Assembly: GCF_038051945.1 (NCBI RefSeq)
Contig: NZ_CP150302.1
Span: 124,001 to 188,000 of the forward strand
Source of the DNA: Paenibacillus sp. FSL H3-0469
Lineage (GTDB): Bacteria > Bacillota > Bacilli > Paenibacillales > Paenibacillaceae
Length of the DNA stretch: 64,000 nucleotides
Reading direction: 5' to 3'
The notes beneath the pieces were generated by a model. It saw nothing but the letters and a program-made list of their open reading frames with translations. It ran no database searches and was not told where the DNA came from. Of the stretch, positions 33,970-42,650 are shown one piece after another. The stretch's first letter is position 1. Each line of letters starts with the position of its first letter. The position numbers were made by a program, and so were the translations under genes.

Positions 33970-35756
33970 TGCTTGTTGTACAAATCCCGGTATACCCCAT
34001 TCTCTGCCAGCAGGGAGGCATGCTGCCCCGACTCTACAATCCTGCCGTCCTGAACAACCAGAATATTGTCGGCTGCCATGATGGTGGAGAGACGGTGGGC
34101 GATGACCATGCTGGTCTTGCCCCGCAGCAGTTCATGCATCGCTTGCTGGATGTAATATTCCGATACGGTGTCCAGCGACGAGGTGGCTTCGTCCATGATA
34201 ATAATGGGCGGATTCTTGAGCAGCACGCGCGCGATGGACATCCGCTGTTTCTCACCGCCCGACAGCTTAATGCCCCGGTTGCCGACTACCGTGTTGTAGC
34301 CCTCAGGCAGCTTTAGAATGAAATCATGAATATAAGCAGCTTCACAGGCGGCCGTCAGCTCGGCTTCTGTGGCTTCAGCATTAGCATAGAGCAGATTCTC
34401 GCGGATCGTCCCGTTGAACAGGTACGTGTCCTGAGTGACGAGGCCAATCTGCGAGCGCAGCGAATGCAGCGTGAACTCGCGGATGTCCTTACCGCCAATA
34501 CGTATTGCGCCTGAATCCAGTTCATAGAGCCGGGGGATCAGGTTGGTAATGGTGGTTTTGCCTGCTCCACTGGGTCCGACCAGGGCTGTCAGTGATCCGG
34601 CGCTTGCCGTGAAGGAGATCCCGCTCAGAGCGGGCTTGTCCGGGGCGTAGGCGAAATTCACCTGCTCGAAGACGATGTCTTGTCCCTCTACGCGGCTTGG
34701 AAGAGCCAGCTTAGTATCCACAATCAGCGGGTCCATATCAAAATAGTCAAAAATCCGTTCAAACAGCGCCACCGAACGGTTCACATCTACATAGAGATTG
34801 GTCATCTGCATAACCGGAAGATACAACCGGCCCAGCAGTGCCACAAAGGTGATAATCGCTCCGATGCTCAGCTCTCCCTGGATGAATAAATAACCCCCGT
34901 ACAGATAAATCAGCATCGGCCCGATAGTGGTGAAGGTGGTTAGGACCAGCATGAACCAGCGGCCGGCCATCGATTCGCGAATTTGCAGCCGTGTTGCCTG
35001 GGCATTTACGGTCCGGAAGCTGGCCAGTGCGGTGTCCTCTCTGGTGAACAGCTTCATTAGCATGTATCCGCTGAGGCTGAGCGTCTCCTCGATGATCTGA
35101 TTCTGCTCCGAGATCTTCTCCTGCGTCTCTTTGGCCAGCTTCCAGCGCACATTGCCCATTTTGCGGGTGGGTACGATGAATAAGGGGATGACCAGGATGC
35201 CCAACAGTGCGAGCTTCCAGTTCATAATGAACAGCGTTGCCGCCGTGGAGATCAGAATGAACAGATTGCTGGCACAATTGACGATGGTGCTGTTGAAGAC
35301 GCCCTGAATTCCGGCAATGTCACTGGTCATCCGGGTGATGACCTCGCCTTGCTTGACGCCTGAGTAGAATTGCAGCGGCATGCTCTGCAGATGGCGGTAC
35401 ATCTGGTTTTTCATATCATGGACAATATTCTGGGAGATAAAAGAGTTTAAATAATTCTGCAGCACGCCCAGCAGTCCGGACACAACCGTTGTAGCCAGCG
35501 AGGCGGCAACCAGCAGGAAGAGCAGCTGCAGATTCTTGTCCGGGAGTGCCCGGTCGATAATCTGCTGAATCAGGATGGGAGGGAGCAGCCCCAGCACTGC
35601 GGATATGCACAGCACGGTCATCACCAGCAGCGTCTGCTTCCAGTATGGGACAAAATATTTGACAATACGTAATAACAGGGCTTTGGATATATCCGGCTTC
35701 GCCTCCTCCTCATTGAACTTTAATTTGCCATGCCCGAAGCCTCCTCCGGGTCCCAT
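33945..35756 (-). CDS. ABC exporter, fused permease and ATPase
   Basis: A 603-residue half-transporter of the MsbA/LmrA type when read from ATG 35756 (MGPGGGFGHGK, with GAGAGG 11 bases upstream). An upstream in-frame ATG at 35903 would add 49 residues of poor quality. Six membrane helices fill residues about 30-330. The ATPase has Walker A GPSGAGKTT, Q loop VTQDTYLF, signature LSGGEKQR, Walker B IIIMDEATSSLD and H loop AHRLST. It should homodimerise and export lipids, peptides or drugs. The final residues are encoded by an intergenic repeat, which may have replaced the original C-terminus. Confidence 0.93.
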   Translation of the reverse strand: MGPGGGFGHGKLKFNEEEAKPDISKALLLRIVKYFVPYWKQTLLVMTVLCISAVLGLLPPILIQQIIDRALPDKNLQLLFLLVAASLATTVVSGLLGVLQNYLNSFISQNIVHDMKNQMYRHLQSMPLQFYSGVKQGEVITRMTSDIAGIQGVFNSTIVNCASNLFILISTAATLFIMNWKLALLGILVIPLFIVPTRKMGNVRWKLAKETQEKISEQNQIIEETLSLSGYMLMKLFTREDTALASFRTVNAQATRLQIRESMAGRWFMLVLTTFTTIGPMLIYLYGGYLFIQGELSIGAIITFVALLGRLYLPVMQMTNLYVDVNRSVALFERIFDYFDMDPLIVDTKLALPSRVEGQDIVFEQVNFAYAPDKPALSGISFTASAGSLTALVGPSGAGKTTITNLIPRLYELDSGAIRIGGKDIREFTLHSLRSQIGLVTQDTYLFNGTIRENLLYANAEATEAELTAACEAAYIHDFILKLPEGYNTVVGNRGIKLSGGEKQRMSIARVLLKNPPIIIMDEATSSLDTVSEYYIQQAMHELLRGKTSMVIAHRLSTIMAADNILVVQDGRIVESGQHASLLAENGVYRDLYNKQFQREIEA

Positions 35757-35960
35757 GGCTCTGAAGCCTCTCGACAATAGGGTCACCAGCTTTACTTGAA
35801 TTTTAGGGAATTTATATATGTAAAAATAATCCGGCGCAGGGTCTGACATGGGAATTATACGCCTGGATTTTCTGGATGTAAATGCTAAACTGGATAAGCT
35901 CAAACAAAGCTGAGAACGAGGTTGCAGCAGTAACCTTAGGTTCGGGAGGACAGGAACAGA

Positions 35961-36533
35961 ATGATTATAGATGCACAGGAATATAAAAACAAAGGACTCC
36001 GCTACATGGTGAGATCCGCCGTGCCGCAGGATGCCCCGCAGTTGTCCGCGCTGAGACTGAAGGTTGACGGCGAGACGGAGAATTTAGACCGGGTTCAGGG
36101 TGAAGGATTCATCGACCCGGAGGGATTCAGGTCGCTTATAGCGGCAGATACGGCCAGCAGCACGAACCTGTTCCTGGTTGCAGAGGTGCAGGACAGGCTG
36201 GCGGGCTTCGCCAGATGTGAAGGAAGTCCGCTGCGGAGGCTGGCTCATCTGGCCGAGTTCGGAGTCGGAGTGCTCCAGGAGTTCTGGGGATACGGCATCG
36301 GCCGGAGTCTGCTGGAGCAGTCTATCAGCTGGGCGGAAGCCATCGGTCTGGAGAAGCTGAGCTTGAAGGTTCTGGAGGGGAATGACAAGGCGATCCGGCT
36401 CTATGAGAGCCTGGGCTTCGAGGTCGAGGGTGTCTTGCGCAGAGACAAGCTGCTGGCAGACGGACAATTCTATTCCACTATTGTTATGGGCAGATTACGC
36501 GGGGATAGAGGGGGGAGCGTAGGCCGAATGTAA
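35961..36533 (+). CDS. GNAT-family N-acetyltransferase
   Basis: A 190-residue acetyltransferase. The acetyl-CoA loop is in FWGYGIGRSLLEQSISWA, followed by the strand EKLSLKVLEGNDKAIRLYESLGF, the typical C-terminal half of a GNAT fold. The preceding strand AHLAEFGVGVLQEF carries the conserved bulge. ATG is 9 bases after GGGAGGAC. It may acetylate an amine, an antibiotic or a protein N-terminus; the sequence does not say. It is monocistronic and converges on thiE. Confidence 0.88.
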   Translation: MIIDAQEYKNKGLRYMVRSAVPQDAPQLSALRLKVDGETENLDRVQGEGFIDPEGFRSLIAADTASSTNLFLVAEVQDRLAGFARCEGSPLRRLAHLAEFGVGVLQEFWGYGIGRSLLEQSISWAEAIGLEKLSLKVLEGNDKAIRLYESLGFEVEGVLRRDKLLADGQFYSTIVMGRLRGDRGGSVGRM

Positions 36534-36621
36534 TCGGAAAACCGATCATAATTGGATTGGTACATCCTGTACGCGGCTTGAGCATCAACATCGTACCACC
36601 CGCGGTGTGCCTGGTCTAAAA

Positions 36622-37281
36622 TTAAGGAGCAGTGATGAGCTGCGCGAATCTCCGCGTGGTCTCGCGTATATCCTCAGCTCCGGCAATGGCCGAGATGATG
36701 GAGATTCCATCCGCACCCGCACGGATGACCGGCGGAGCATTCTCCAGGGTGATGCCGCCGATGCCCACCACGGGAATGGTCAGGCCGCTTCGTCTTAGCT
36801 CTTCAATGACAGTAGTTCCCCGGACGGCCTGGGCATCATCCTTGGATGAAGTAGGATAGACAGGACCGATTCCGAGATAATCGGCTCCGTCCGCGATAGC
36901 CTGCCGGGCTTCCGTCAGATTATGCGCGGAGACCCCGATGATCTTATGCTCACCGAGCTGCTCCCGGATCAGCCGGGCGGGCAGGTCATCCTGGCCGACA
37001 TGAATGCCGTCGGCATCCAGCGCAGCGGCAAGCTCCAGGTCATCATTCACGATGAACGGAATGTTATAAGCCCGGCATATCTGCCGGAGCTGTTGTCCAA
37101 GATGGAGCAGAGCGGCACCTTTGAGCGCGGAGGGACCCTTTTCCCGGAACTGGAACAGAGTAATGCCCCCGTCAGCAGCAGCGGTTAAAGTGTCCTCCGG
37201 CGAGAGGCGGCAGTTCACACTGCCCATAATGAAGTACAGCTTCAGCAGCCTGCGTATATCCTCGCTGTCAATCCGTGTCAT
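36622..37281 (-). CDS. thiE: Thiamin phosphate synthase
   Basis: A 219-residue TIM-barrel enzyme joining HMP-pyrophosphate and HET-phosphate into thiamin phosphate. Visible motifs are QFREKGPS near the N-terminus, NDDLELAAALDADGIHVGQ for diphosphate and Mg binding, YLGIGPVYPTSSKDDA, and phosphate loops VVGIGGI and GADGISIISAI. It is the last gene of the TPP-riboswitch operon and overlaps thiD by 4 bases. No convincing terminator is visible downstream; the 88-base gap to the GNAT gene only has weak dyads. Confidence 0.95.
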   Translation of the reverse strand: MTRIDSEDIRRLLKLYFIMGSVNCRLSPEDTLTAAADGGITLFQFREKGPSALKGAALLHLGQQLRQICRAYNIPFIVNDDLELAAALDADGIHVGQDDLPARLIREQLGEHKIIGVSAHNLTEARQAIADGADYLGIGPVYPTSSKDDAQAVRGTTVIEELRRSGLTIPVVGIGGITLENAPPVIRAGADGISIISAIAGAEDIRETTRRFAQLITAP

Positions 37282-38105
37282 AGCGTTATCCCCCTTGATC
37301 TCATCCGGTTCCTGTAAGCAAAATGATTCGTCGGCCCCTGCCCGGCCCCTATGTTCAGGCTATCCTCAATCGCGGCTTGAATGAAGGCCTTGGCGGTCTG
37401 GACAGCTTCTGGCATGGAATGGCCCAGCGCAAGACCTGCCGTCACCGCAGCTGAGAAGGTGCAGCCGGTTCCGTGAGTATGCTTCGTCGCAATCCGCGGG
37501 CTGGACATATACTGGAATTCCCGTCCGTCATAGAGCAGATCCACCGCCTCATCTCCTGACGGGTCATGTCCGCCTTTCAAGATAATATACTCGGGTCCCA
37601 TCTGATGAAGCAGTCTTGCTGCCTTCTCCCGGTCTTTCCTGCCCTGAATCTTCATTCCCGTCAGCATCTCTGCTTCAGGAAGATTGGGGGTAATGGCGAG
37701 CGAGAGCGGAAGCAGGCTTGTAATCAGGGCTTGCACTGCCTCCTGGAGCAGCAGCTGTGAGCCGCCCTTGGCGACCATGACCGGATCGATCACCAGCTTT
37801 TGCTGCCAGCCGTACTGCTGCACTTTACTGGCAACGATGCGGATAATGTCACTGCTGAACAGCATCCCTGTCTTAATGGCATCCGGCGGCAGGTCACTGC
37901 CGATCGAATCCAGCTGGGCTGCAACGGACTCCGGCTCCATCGGATAGACTCCCTGGACACCTAGTGTGTTCTGGGCGGTGAGTGCAGTAAGTGCAGACAT
38001 GCCGTACACTCCCAGCTCCTGAAAAGTCTTCAAATCCGCCTGGATCCCGGCCCCGCCGCCGCTGTCAGAACCGGCAATGGTCAATGCTTTGCGTATGCTA
38101 GTCAT
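37278..38105 (-). CDS. thiD: Hydroxymethylpyrimidine/phosphomethylpyrimidine kinase
   Basis: A 275-residue ribokinase-fold enzyme that phosphorylates HMP twice to HMP-pyrophosphate. The substrate loop is [18 protein letters not shown], the central strand [17 protein letters not shown], and the ATP/anion hole [14 protein letters not shown] near residue 215. It is coupled to thiE and follows thiM after 27 bases. In this operon it would act on pyrimidine brought in by the ThiXYZ-like importer. Confidence 0.95.
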   Translation of the reverse strand: MTSIRKALTIAGSDSGGGAGIQADLKTFQELGVYGMSALTALTAQNTLGVQGVYPMEPESVAAQLDSIGSDLPPDAIKTGMLFSSDIIRIVASKVQQYGWQQKLVIDPVMVAKGGSQLLLQEAVQALITSLLPLSLAITPNLPEAEMLTGMKIQGRKDREKAARLLHQMGPEYIILKGGHDPSGDEAVDLLYDGREFQYMSSPRIATKHTHGTGCTFSAAVTAGLALGHSMPEAVQTAKAFIQAAIEDSLNIGAGQGPTNHFAYRNRMRSRGITL

Positions 38106-38132
38106 CTTGTTCTCTCCTTTGGGGTGTGCGTT

Positions 38133-38930
38133 TTAGGCTTCGAGCAGCTTCAGCCGGGATCGGCTGTTGTATTGCTCCGGAGTCACCAGTGACAATTGAT
38201 TCAGGAACAAGGTCTGGAAGCTGCCTGGACCTTGGCCTTCAGCAGCCTCAGCCGCAAGCTCTGCTGCCACGCCGTATAAGGAGAGGGCCTCGGCAGCCGC
38301 CTCTAGCACATCCCCGCCGCTTACGGCAAGAAATGCGCCCACTACAGCACTTAGCAGGCAGCCGGTTCCGGTTACCCGGGTCATAATGGAGTGGCCGTTG
38401 CTGGCGATATAAGTGCGCTTGCCGTCTGTGATGATGTCTTCCTTGCCGGTGATAATCACAACACAGTTCAGCTTCTGCGCCGCTTTAATGGCTAGAGCGA
38501 CTACATCGCCTTCGCCTGCTCCGGCATCCACGCCTTTGCTTGCCCAGCTCTCCCCGGCCACATTGGCAACCTCAGCCACATTGCCGCGCAGCGCTGTCAG
38601 CTGAAGCTCACTGAGCAGCCCCGCCGTAACGTTCGTGCGGTAGGCGGTAGCCCCGGCTCCAACGGGATCAAGCACTAGCGGCACATGGTGGCGGTTCGCA
38701 GCCTTCCCGGCCCGGGTCATGGAAGCGATGGCAGCTTCATTCAGCGTGCCGATGTTCAGCACAACCGCCCCGGACATGGCGGCGACATCCGCTACTTCTT
38801 CGATGGCATCGGCCATGAACGGCGAGGCTCCCAGAGCCAGCAGCCCGTTCGCTGTGAAGTTAGCGACTACGATATTCGTGATATTATGCACCAGCGGGTT
38901 CGCCTGGCGTACTTTGGACAGATAAGACAT
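38133..38930 (-). CDS. thiM: Hydroxyethylthiazole kinase
   Basis: A 265-residue kinase that phosphorylates the thiazole moiety (HET) in salvage. Markers are [20 protein letters not shown] at the N-terminus, [12 protein letters not shown], and the anion hole [15 protein letters not shown]. Together with thiD and thiE it completes salvage from free pyrimidine plus thiazole to thiamin phosphate. It follows the binding-protein gene by 24 bases. The ribosome site is GGAGGAATTC. Confidence 0.95.
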   Translation of the reverse strand: MSYLSKVRQANPLVHNITNIVVANFTANGLLALGASPFMADAIEEVADVAAMSGAVVLNIGTLNEAAIASMTRAGKAANRHHVPLVLDPVGAGATAYRTNVTAGLLSELQLTALRGNVAEVANVAGESWASKGVDAGAGEGDVVALAIKAAQKLNCVVIITGKEDIITDGKRTYIASNGHSIMTRVTGTGCLLSAVVGAFLAVSGGDVLEAAAEALSLYGVAAELAAEAAEGQGPGSFQTLFLNQLSLVTPEQYNSRSRLKLLEA

Positions 38931-38954
38931 ATGAATTCCTCCTGAAGGTATAAT

Positions 38955-40016
38955 TTAAAAATTAATATAAGCATTCTTAATATCCACATCCGCTGCCAGC
39001 AAGCCGTTCTCCATCAGCCACTGGTTCACCTGCTCCCATGATGCGCTGTCCTGATAGCCGAAGGGCTGGGAACCGGCATCCATCAGCGGCAGCAGGATCT
39101 CCAGACTGCGCTGTTCAATCACTTCATCCAGCGGCGCGGTGTCCTCCTGATGGGCAAGCAGCAGCTTCAGCGCTTCATCCGGGTGACCGGCTACATACTG
39201 CTGGCCTTTTCTGATGGCATCCACGAATTTCTGATAAAAGCCCTGCGAATCCTGCAGTCCCTGCTCACTGGCGGCCAGCACCAGCTCATAATAATCCGGG
39301 ACCCCGTAATCCACGGGATTGAAGGAGCGGACCGGATGGCCTTGCTGCTCCAGAATCAGCTGCTCATGGTTGATGAACCCGCCCATAATTCCATCCACCC
39401 GTCCGGTGGAGAGGGCAGGAATCAGCTCAAAACCGACATCCACCAGCTTGAGGGAGGAAGGGTCCCCGCCGTCGCTTTTCACCATCGTATTCAGCATCGC
39501 TTCATATAACGGAACGGAGGAATATCCGGCCAGCTTGCCTGACAGCTCTCCCGGGCGGGTAATGCCGCTGTCAGCGGCTACCATGAGATGATTCAGCGGG
39601 TGGCGCACCAGCGCGGCAATCGACTTGACCGGAATCTGCTCCCCCCGTGCCATCAACACCTGCGGCTGATAGCTGAGTGCCAGATCCACCTTACCCGCAG
39701 CAACCAGCTTCAGCGCATCATTGGTATCGGCCGGCATCTGAATCTCAACCTCCAGACCTTTCTCAGCGAAATAACCTTCAGCCTCTGCCGCATACAAAAA
39801 AGAGTGAACCGCATTGGGATACCAGTCGAGCATAATCGTTAGCTTATGGGCTGCTTCTTCAGCTCCAGTACCAGCCGGGGAGCCGGAGGCCGCCGGATTG
39901 TTCGTATTGGCGCAGCCTGCCAGGACAGGCAGCATACAGAGGAGCAGAGCGGACAGCAGCATGGCTGGCCTTGAAATTGCATGGTGCAGATAACGGGCAT
40001 AGCGGATAGTAATCAT
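38955..40016 (-). CDS. thiY: Thiamin-pyrimidine ABC transporter binding lipoprotein, NMT1/ThiY type
   Basis: A 353-residue lipoprotein: signal peptide with lipobox LAGC, then an NMT1/THI5-like domain starting KLTIMLDWYPNAVHSFLYAA, the family hallmark. ATG 40016 overlaps the permease stop by 4 bases, so I reject a longer frame that begins inside the permease gene. ThiY proteins bind formylaminopyrimidine or HMP outside the membrane. The exact ligand is uncertain because no tenA (which processes the aminopyrimidine) is in the operon. Control is by the TPP riboswitch upstream. Confidence 0.88.
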   Translation of the reverse strand: MITIRYARYLHHAISRPAMLLSALLLCMLPVLAGCANTNNPAASGSPAGTGAEEAAHKLTIMLDWYPNAVHSFLYAAEAEGYFAEKGLEVEIQMPADTNDALKLVAAGKVDLALSYQPQVLMARGEQIPVKSIAALVRHPLNHLMVAADSGITRPGELSGKLAGYSSVPLYEAMLNTMVKSDGGDPSSLKLVDVGFELIPALSTGRVDGIMGGFINHEQLILEQQGHPVRSFNPVDYGVPDYYELVLAASEQGLQDSQGFYQKFVDAIRKGQQYVAGHPDEALKLLLAHQEDTAPLDEVIEQRSLEILLPLMDAGSQPFGYQDSASWEQVNQWLMENGLLAADVDIKNAYINF

Positions 40017-40789
40017 GAATAACGTCCTCTTTTCTTCAGAATAATCTTCTCCAGTGCGGCGACTGCCAGAAACAGCAGGATACCGAGTAGAGATAATAAG
40101 ACAACAGCGGCGAACATCTTGGCGCTCTGCAGATTCCCGGCCATTCTGCGGCTGAAATAGCCCAGCCCCCGGCTGCCCCCAAGCCATTCCCCGATCGTTG
40201 CACCAATCACACAGTACACAGCAGACAGCTTCAGTCCGGAGAAAAAAGAGGGCAAAGCCAGCGGAACGCCCACCTTCCCGAGAATCTGCCAGCGGCTCGC
40301 GCCGTAGGTAAGCAGGAGCTCCCGGTAAGCGTCCGTGTTCTTGGACAATCCGTCATAGGTGCCGATGACCACCGGGAAGAAAGCAGTCAGGAAGACAACG
40401 GCGACCTTGCTCCACAAGGTATAGCCGAACCACATGATGAACAGGGGCGAGAGGGCGATCAGCGGAACCGTCTGGCTGATGATCAGCAGCGGATACAGTG
40501 CCTTGGCCAGCGGACTGAACAGGTGCATGGCGATCCCCAGCAGGCTGCCGCAGATCACTGACAATGCGAAGCCTGTGAGTACCTCCAGCAGAGTAGCAGG
40601 CAGATGCACCCCGAATAACAAGCGGCGTTCCTCCAGCAAAGCCATGCAGATCGCAGACGGAGCCGGAAGAATGAAGGGAGGAATCAGGCCCAGCCGGGCT
40701 ACTGACTCCCAGACCGCAAGCGCCAGCAGGGCGAGCAGGGCCGCCGGACCGTAATGCTGGAGCAATCTTCTAGGAGCGGCGGTTCTCAT
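40013..40789 (-). CDS. thiX: Thiamin-pyrimidine ABC transporter permease
   Basis: A 258-residue permease with about six helices, the first at ALLALLALAVWESVARLGLI. The EAA-type loop is YRELLLTYGASRWQILGKV, typical of the taurine/nitrate/thiamin-precursor permease group. It overlaps the ATPase gene by 20 bases and the binding-protein gene by 4, so the three proteins are coupled. Its substrate is inferred from the operon. Confidence 0.9.
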   Translation of the reverse strand: MRTAAPRRLLQHYGPAALLALLALAVWESVARLGLIPPFILPAPSAICMALLEERRLLFGVHLPATLLEVLTGFALSVICGSLLGIAMHLFSPLAKALYPLLIISQTVPLIALSPLFIMWFGYTLWSKVAVVFLTAFFPVVIGTYDGLSKNTDAYRELLLTYGASRWQILGKVGVPLALPSFFSGLKLSAVYCVIGATIGEWLGGSRGLGYFSRRMAGNLQSAKMFAAVVLLSLLGILLFLAVAALEKIILKKRGRYS

Positions 40790-41540
40790 ATAGCTTCAGC
40801 TCCAATTCCTGGCGCAGGGCGGCGAACTGCGGTTCATAGTTCAGACTGTGATGACGCGGACGGGGGAGACCGGCTGAGAATTCCTGCATCCCGCTGCCCT
40901 CTCTGCCGGTCATTAGATAGATTCTGTCACTGAGCAAGAGCGCCTCTTCCAGGTCATGGGTGATGAACAGCACCGTTTTGTCCAGCTCCGCCCATAACTC
41001 CAGCAGCCAACGCTGCAGCGAGCGCTTCGTAATGGCATCGAGCGCCCCGAACGGCTCATCGAGCAGCAGCAGGTCGTTTCCGGCCGCCACGGTGCGGAGG
41101 ACCGCCACGCGCTGCCGCATTCCGCCCGACAGCTCCTGCGGATAAGCCGCTTCGGTCCCGTCAAGGCCGAAGCGGCGCAGCAGGGTGCGGATCTCGGCAA
41201 TAGCGGCTGCTTTGGGCCGGCTGCGCTTGAGCTCCCAGGGCAGCAGACAATTGTCCAGTACGGTGCGCCAGGGCAGAAGAAGATCCTGCTGGGGCATGTA
41301 GGCCACACTGCCCAGCCTCTTCGCAGCTGCAGAGGACTCGGCTCCGTTCAGCATAATCCTGCCGCTGCCCGGCTCCAGCAGACCGGCGATGATTTTGAAC
41401 AAGGTGCTTTTGCCGCATCCGCTTCCGCCTACGACAGAGATGAATTCGCCGCGCTGCACATTCATGGACAGCTCTGAGAAGACGGGGGTCCGGGACGAAC
41501 CGGTCCCGAAGGCATAGGACAGATTGCTAATATTGATCAT
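40770..41540 (-). CDS. thiZ: Thiamin-pyrimidine ABC transporter ATPase
   Basis: A 256-residue ATPase with Walker A GGSGCGKST, signature [11 protein letters not shown], Walker B LLLLDEPFGALD and switch His in ITHDLEEAL. I take ATG 41540 (MINISNLSYAFG); the AAGGAGG site lies about 16 bases upstream, longer than normal, and no other start codon falls between. A further in-frame ATG at 41606 lies inside the riboswitch terminator and is not credible. It is the first gene of the riboswitch operon. Confidence 0.9.
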   Translation of the reverse strand: MINISNLSYAFGTGSSRTPVFSELSMNVQRGEFISVVGGSGCGKSTLFKIIAGLLEPGSGRIMLNGAESSAAAKRLGSVAYMPQQDLLLPWRTVLDNCLLPWELKRSRPKAAAIAEIRTLLRRFGLDGTEAAYPQELSGGMRQRVAVLRTVAAGNDLLLLDEPFGALDAITKRSLQRWLLELWAELDKTVLFITHDLEEALLLSDRIYLMTGREGSGMQEFSAGLPRPRHHSLNYEPQFAALRQELELKLYENRRS

Positions 41541-41592
41541 AAGACTATGTACGAAGCCTCCTTGAAATTGGTATAGATACTGTGCGGAGCAC

Positions 41593-41632
41593 AAAAAAAG
41601 CCCCATTCATTCCCGGAGGCAATGAATGGGGC
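41593..41632 (-). terminator. Riboswitch expression-platform terminator
   Basis: On the minus strand GCCCCATTCATT pairs with AATGAATGGGGC and is followed by a run of seven T. It sits between the TPP aptamer and the first gene, so TPP binding should cause premature termination. Confidence 0.9.
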
Positions 41633-41683
41633 GGAAGGTACAGTCAGCTGCGGCCCTGTGACGGGAACCACTGATACATTCTG

Positions 41684-41768
41684 CTCCACTTCCCTCCGCT
41701 GGTATGATCCAGATCAGGTTCAAAGGGTCCGGAGCTTAAGCTCCGTCTCAGTCGGCCGACTCCCCTAG
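41684..41768 (-). promoter_or_regulatory. TPP (THI-box) riboswitch
   Basis: Read on the minus strand it has the conserved aptamer elements in order: GGGGAGTC, CTGAGA, ACCCTTTGAACCTGATCTG, GATCATACCAGCG and GAGGGAAGTGG. Followed 50 bases later by an intrinsic terminator. It controls six genes for pyrimidine import and thiamin salvage. Confidence 0.97.
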
Positions 41769-41842
41769 TGAATAATGTTGCTATTGAATTCGTAATTGCT
41801 ACTTAATATACCACAAATTTCCCTCTTGTAAAGGGCAGGCGG

Positions 41843-42499
41843 TCAGCGCTTCGCCAGACCGGTCACGAACAAAGTGACGATGCCCCTGGAGATGTCCAGC
41901 TTGGAGGAGTGGTGCCGCTTCTGCTCATACAGGTACAGATCGGGACTGAGGATAGAGATTAAGGCCGTGGCCGCAAAGGCCGGATCAATGTCAATAATCT
42001 CACCACCTGCCGCAGCGCGCTCCAGCAGCTCTGTCATCATCACGCCCAGCCGCTGAAAAAAAGGATGCTCAAACTGGGTCAGCTGCTTCTTGCCGGTGAA
42101 CTCGGCTTTGATCATATTCAGCAACTCGGCATATTGCTCTATGAAATCGGCAATCTGCTCAATGCTGCTCTGCAGCTGAGCGAGAGCCGGGGCTTCGCCG
42201 GCACTGGCAGCCACCTGCTGCTCCAGCCCGGACAGGAATTGGTCTGCGCTGCCCTTCAGCAGGGCAGAACAGATCTCACCCTTATCTGTGAAACGGCGGT
42301 ACAGGGAGCCTTGCCCTATGCCTGCCCGCTTGGCAATGCTGTACATGCTGACCGCCTCAAGTCCGCTCTCGGTGAACAACTGGCGGGCAGCTTCAAGAAT
42401 CCGCTGTACATAAGGATCGGCGGACATGGGCGAAGCGGATTCTATGGCTTGCGAAGCTGACGGCTGGAGCTGTGCAGCGTCGGTGTCTGGCTTTTTCAT
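41843..42499 (-). CDS. TetR-family repressor
   Basis: A 218-residue regulator read from ATG 42499, which has AAAGGGG 6 bases upstream. After a 25-residue leader rich in Ser/Ala/Gln comes the TetR helix-turn-helix: RILEAARQLFTESGLEAV then SIAKRAGIGQGSLYRRF. The C-terminal 150 residues are helical and should bind an inducer. It is divergent from a 14-helix drug exporter, and two palindromes lie between them, so it most likely represses both until a toxic compound binds. Confidence 0.93.
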   Translation of the reverse strand: MKKPDTDAAQLQPSASQAIESASPMSADPYVQRILEAARQLFTESGLEAVSMYSIAKRAGIGQGSLYRRFTDKGEICSALLKGSADQFLSGLEQQVAASAGEAPALAQLQSSIEQIADFIEQYAELLNMIKAEFTGKKQLTQFEHPFFQRLGVMMTELLERAAAGGEIIDIDPAFAATALISILSPDLYLYEQKRHHSSKLDISRGIVTLFVTGLAKR

Positions 42500-42521
42500 G
42501 AGAACCCCTTTCAGAAAAGAA

Positions 42522-42579
42522 TTGACACAACGGACAATTGTCCGTAGACTATGAATTGCACTTACGGACAGTTGTCCGT
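42522..42579. promoter_or_regulatory. Exporter promoter with two TetR operators
   Basis: Promoter on the plus strand: TTGACA (42522-42527), 17 bases, TAGACT (42545-42550). Its spacer holds the perfect 16-base palindrome ACGGACAATTGTCCGT at 42530-42545. A second copy with one change, ACGGACAGTTGTCCGT, is at 42564-42579, 34 bases downstream centre to centre. Confidence 0.85.
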
Positions 42580-42650
42580 TCACTCATTATATAGAACAAT
42601 CTGCCCGCAGGTCAATGAAGAACGCGGACAGCTTTAGGAGGAGAAGAGAC

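Noticed and set aside
36560-36600. T-box-like sequence (TACCACCCGCGGTG) downstream of thiE
   Set aside because: The order of the conserved T-box bases (GGTGGNACCGCG) is not reproduced on either strand and no aminoacyl-tRNA or amino acid gene follows.
40017-40187. N-terminal extension of the ThiY-like binding protein
   Set aside because: It lies within the permease gene and lacks a signal peptide; ATG 40016 gives a proper lipoprotein signal and a 4-base overlap.
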